A program made the position numbers and the translations under genes. A stretch of 6,738 nucleotides of DNA from Proteobacteria bacterium HN_bin10 (GTDB lineage Bacteria; Pseudomonadota; Alphaproteobacteria; Caulobacterales; Aquidulcibacteraceae). Of the stretch, positions 5,276-6,738 are shown piece by piece. Where the stretch lies: positions 1 through 6,738 of the forward strand of contig LWDN01000029.1 in NCBI GenBank assembly GCA_002083515.1, given 5' to 3'. The notes beneath the pieces were generated by a model, which saw only the letters and a list, made by a program, of their open reading frames with translations, did not search any database and had not been told where the DNA came from. Each line of letters begins with the position of its first letter. Positions within the stretch are counted from its first letter, which is position 1.

Positions 5276-6418
5276 ATGAATTTCGATTACACCGACGAAC
5301 AGAACGCCATTCGCGACTCGCTGTCGAAATGGGCGCAGCAGCAGTACGATTTCGACAAGCGCCGCGCCGCGCTGGCGAGCGAGGACGCCTGGACGTCCAA
5401 CTGGGCGACGTTCGCCGAGCTTGGCTTGCTGGCCGCGCCGCTGCCGGAGGAGTTCGGCGGCCTCGGCGGCGGTCCCATCGATGTCAGCGTCATCGCCGAG
5501 GAGTTCGGCAAGGCGCTGGTGGTCGAGCCCTACGTGCCGACGGTGGTGATCGGGGGCGGCGCGCTCAAATACGCCGGCAGCGCCGCGCAGAAGGAAGAGC
5601 ACCTGAACGCCATTGCCGGCGGCGAACGCGTGATTGCGTTCGCGCAGGCCGAGCCGAAGAGCCGCTGGGCGCTCAACGATGTCTCGACCTCGGCCAAGAA
5701 GGACGGCGCCGGCCATGTCATCAACGGCCACAAGGCGGTGGTGTTGGGCGCGCCGCAGGCGGACACGCTTTTGGTCAGCGCCCGCACCGCCGGCGGCCAG
5801 CGCGACGCCAAGGGCATTTCGCTCTTCCTGGTCCCCAAGAGCGCGAAGGGCGTGTCCACCCGCGACTATCCGACCATGGATGGAACCCGCGCCGCGGAAG
5901 TGTATTTCGAGAACGTCTCGGTCGGCGCCGAGGCTCTGGTGGGCGCCGCCGACGGCGCATTGCCTGTGATCGAACGCATTGTCGACGAAGCCAACGCCGC
6001 TTATTGCAGCGAGGCGGTCGGCTGTATGCGGATGATGACCGACCTAACGCGCGAATACGCCAAGACGCGCAAGCAGTTCGGCCGCGCCATCGCCGAATTC
6101 CAAGTGCTGCAGCACCGCATGGTCGACATGTTCATGGCGACCGAGGAGAGCTATTCGATGGCGCTCCGGGCCACCATCAAGCTCGCCGAGGGCGATGAAG
6201 AGCGCGCGAAAGCGGTGTCGGCGGCGAAAGTGTCGATCGGCAAGCATGGGCGCTTCGTCGGCCAGGCGGCGGTGCAGACCCATGGCGGCATGGGCGTCAC
6301 CGATGAAATGCGCGTCGGTCATTACTTCAAGCGCGTGACCATGCTCGACGCCACCTTCGGCAATGTCGATTATCACCTGAAGCGCTTCACCGCGCTCAAC
6401 GCCAAGGCCGCGGCGTGA
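5276..6418 (+). CDS. Acyl-CoA dehydrogenase, small (FAD-binding, non-catalytic) subunit, PimD/FadE-like
   Basis: A 380-aa acyl-CoA dehydrogenase homologue, the size of PimD-type small subunits. N-terminal MNFDYTDEQNAIRDSL helix, LPEEFGGLGGG (56-66), then a middle domain where the usual SEPxAGSD is altered to AQAEPKSRWAL (123-133). The C-terminal domain keeps the FAD motifs: RKQFGR (265-270), FQVLQH (275-280), QTHGGMGVTDEM (334-345). No catalytic Glu appears at either known position: the helix-G site reads EANAAYCSEAV and the MCAD E376 site reads LDATFGN (357-363). The subunit therefore probably contributes FAD binding while the large subunit supplies the base, as shown for mycobacterial FadE28-FadE29. 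The ATG at 5276 has only a weak GGAAAC upstream. Unusually, the RHH-Fic cassette separates it from its partner by 1,048 bp. A lost-activity paralogue is less likely given the motif complementarity. Confidence 0.92.
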   Translation: MNFDYTDEQNAIRDSLSKWAQQQYDFDKRRAALASEDAWTSNWATFAELGLLAAPLPEEFGGLGGGPIDVSVIAEEFGKALVVEPYVPTVVIGGGALKYAGSAAQKEEHLNAIAGGERVIAFAQAEPKSRWALNDVSTSAKKDGAGHVINGHKAVVLGAPQADTLLVSARTAGGQRDAKGISLFLVPKSAKGVSTRDYPTMDGTRAAEVYFENVSVGAEALVGAADGALPVIERIVDEANAAYCSEAVGCMRMMTDLTREYAKTRKQFGRAIAEFQVLQHRMVDMFMATEESYSMALRATIKLAEGDEERAKAVSAAKVSIGKHGRFVGQAAVQTHGGMGVTDEMRVGHYFKRVTMLDATFGNVDYHLKRFTALNAKAAA

Positions 6419-6436
6419 ACCGCACGCGCGCCGGCG

Positions 6437-6469
6437 CCCGCGGCGAAGCGTGGCCTCGCGCGGCGCGGG
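6437..6469 (+). terminator. Possible terminator-like hairpin after the small subunit gene
   Basis: An imperfect GC-rich hairpin 19 nt after the stop: 6437-6442 pairs with 6464-6469 and 6443-6446 with 6456-6459, with a 4-nt bulge on the right side and a 9-nt loop. No T-run follows, so it is only a weak candidate for transcription termination. Confidence 0.25.
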
Positions 6470-6478
6470 TGGCTCTAG

Positions 6479-6501
6479 GGACCGCCGGCTTCCAGCCGGC
6501 A
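6479..6501 (+). repeat. REP-like palindrome, left arm of a 23-bp inverted repeat
   Basis: This 23-mer is the exact reverse complement of 6551-6573, 49 bp away. Inside it GCCGGCT (6484-6490), TCC, AGCCGGC (6494-6500) makes a perfect 7-bp hairpin with a 3-nt loop. Short asymmetric flanks plus a palindromic core, present as an inverted pair between genes, is the layout of REP/BIME elements, which are mobilised by RAYT (Y1-type) transposases. No such transposase is in the window. Confidence 0.75.
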
Positions 6502-6550
6502 TTCAGGTGAATCGAATAAACGCCGGCTGTTGTCGGTAGCGGCGGCGCCG

Positions 6551-6573
6551 TGCCGGCTGGAAGCCGGCGGTCC
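6551..6573 (-). repeat. REP-like palindrome, right arm of a 23-bp inverted repeat
   Basis: Exact inverted partner of the element at 6479-6501. Its core GCCGGCT (6552-6558), GGA, AGCCGGC (6562-6568) forms the same hairpin. The 49-bp spacer carries a weaker CGCCG...CGGCG pairing (6521-6525 with 6540-6544). Transcribed, the pair could fold either as two small hairpins or one long one, which may protect or terminate the upstream mRNA. Confidence 0.75.
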
Positions 6574-6679
6574 TCGGTAATTCAAGAAGAGTCAGCAAAG
6601 CGGATTTCGCACACGCTGAGCTCAAGTACAGGTTCGGCGCACACGGGCCGATAGTCCCCCACTTGCGGCGACGCGGAGC

Positions 6680-6697
6680 GCGGGCGTCCTCGCCCGC
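6680..6697. repeat. GC-rich palindromic repeat, with a possible partial copy at the window end
   Basis: GCGGGCG (6680-6686), TCCT, CGCCCGC (6691-6697) is a perfect 7-bp hairpin with a 4-nt loop. It is preceded by GGAGCGCGG (6675-6683), which recurs at 6721-6729 where the window ends, suggesting a tandem pair of intergenic palindromic elements of a second type. Confidence 0.5.
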
Positions 6698-6738
6698 ATT
6701 GCGCAACGTCTAACCAAAGTGGAGCGCGGCGCCTCCGG

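Larger units (their letters stand above)
6419..6738. other. Gene-free intergenic tract rich in palindromes
   Basis: 320 bp with no supportable gene on either strand. Besides the weak hairpin and the palindromic repeats, the stretch 6574-6670 has more mixed base composition and no ORF, tRNA or clear promoter that I can support. A 67-codon minus-strand ORF (6503-6706) runs through the repeats and has no ribosome site or coding character. Confidence 0.7.

Noticed and set aside
5261..5731. 156-codon minus-strand open frame
   Set aside because: It is antisense to the dehydrogenase small subunit, with no ribosome site and no recognisable motif.
4220..6480. 10-bp direct repeat GGCTCTAGGG at 4220-4229 and 6471-6480 as possible insertion footprints
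   Set aside because: A shared 10-mer is expected several times by chance in a window this size, and the second copy does not bound the RHH-Fic cassette.
6618..6650. GGTTCGGCGC segment resembling a tRNA T-arm
   Set aside because: No matching T-stem, anticodon arm or acceptor stem can be folded around it.
6503..6706. 67-codon minus-strand open frame
   Set aside because: It spans the palindromic repeats, has no ribosome site and shows no coding character.

Overview
The window is GC-rich, densely packed bacterial chromosomal DNA. Its codon use and gene content suit an alphaproteobacterium: a DUF1289 protein, a DusA/TSUP pair, paired acyl-CoA dehydrogenase subunits and CTATA-type promoters. A Caulobacterales or Hyphomonadaceae relative is my guess, but no rRNA or lineage marker is present, so the rank is inference.

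Left part (1-2120): the 3' bulk of dusA (tRNA-dihydrouridine synthase, 5' end outside the window) runs by a 4-nt ATGA overlap into a TSUP (TauE/SafE) membrane transporter. Facing it on the minus strand is a two-gene unit: a four-cysteine DUF1289 protein overlaps, again by ATGA, a 57-codon two-helix membrane protein whose 3' end runs 8 nt into the TSUP gene.

Middle (2121-3039): an AT-rich regulatory island holds a good sigma70-like promoter and three evenly spaced copies of an ATCGAT-type motif. It drives two small exported proteins of unknown function. A second promoter and a strong hairpin precede the next gene.

Right part (3040-6418): two acyl-CoA dehydrogenase genes have complementary sets of active-site motifs. 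One keeps the catalytic glutamate and the other the FAD-binding arginine and glycine-rich motifs, so they are probably the two subunits of one heteromeric enzyme of the PimC/PimD or FadE28/FadE29 kind. Between them, on the opposite strand and under its own promoter, sits a compact two-gene cassette: a ribbon-helix-helix protein followed after 2 nt by a Fic-domain AMP-transferase. It looks like a toxin-antitoxin module wedged into a fatty-acid or dicarboxylate beta-oxidation locus. The Fic stop codon and the upstream dehydrogenase stop codon share one palindromic CTAG.

End (6419-6738): no gene. It holds a perfect 23-bp inverted repeat whose arms are themselves hairpins (a REP/BIME-like element), a third GC-rich hairpin and the start of a possible fourth copy.

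The most interesting items are the RHH-Fic cassette splitting the dehydrogenase pair with no recognisable Fic-inhibitory motif, the free-standing 57-aa membrane protein resembling the anchor of a membrane aspartic protease, and the triple-motif promoter of the secreted-protein operon. I see no CRISPR array, tRNA, rRNA, phage gene or transposase.
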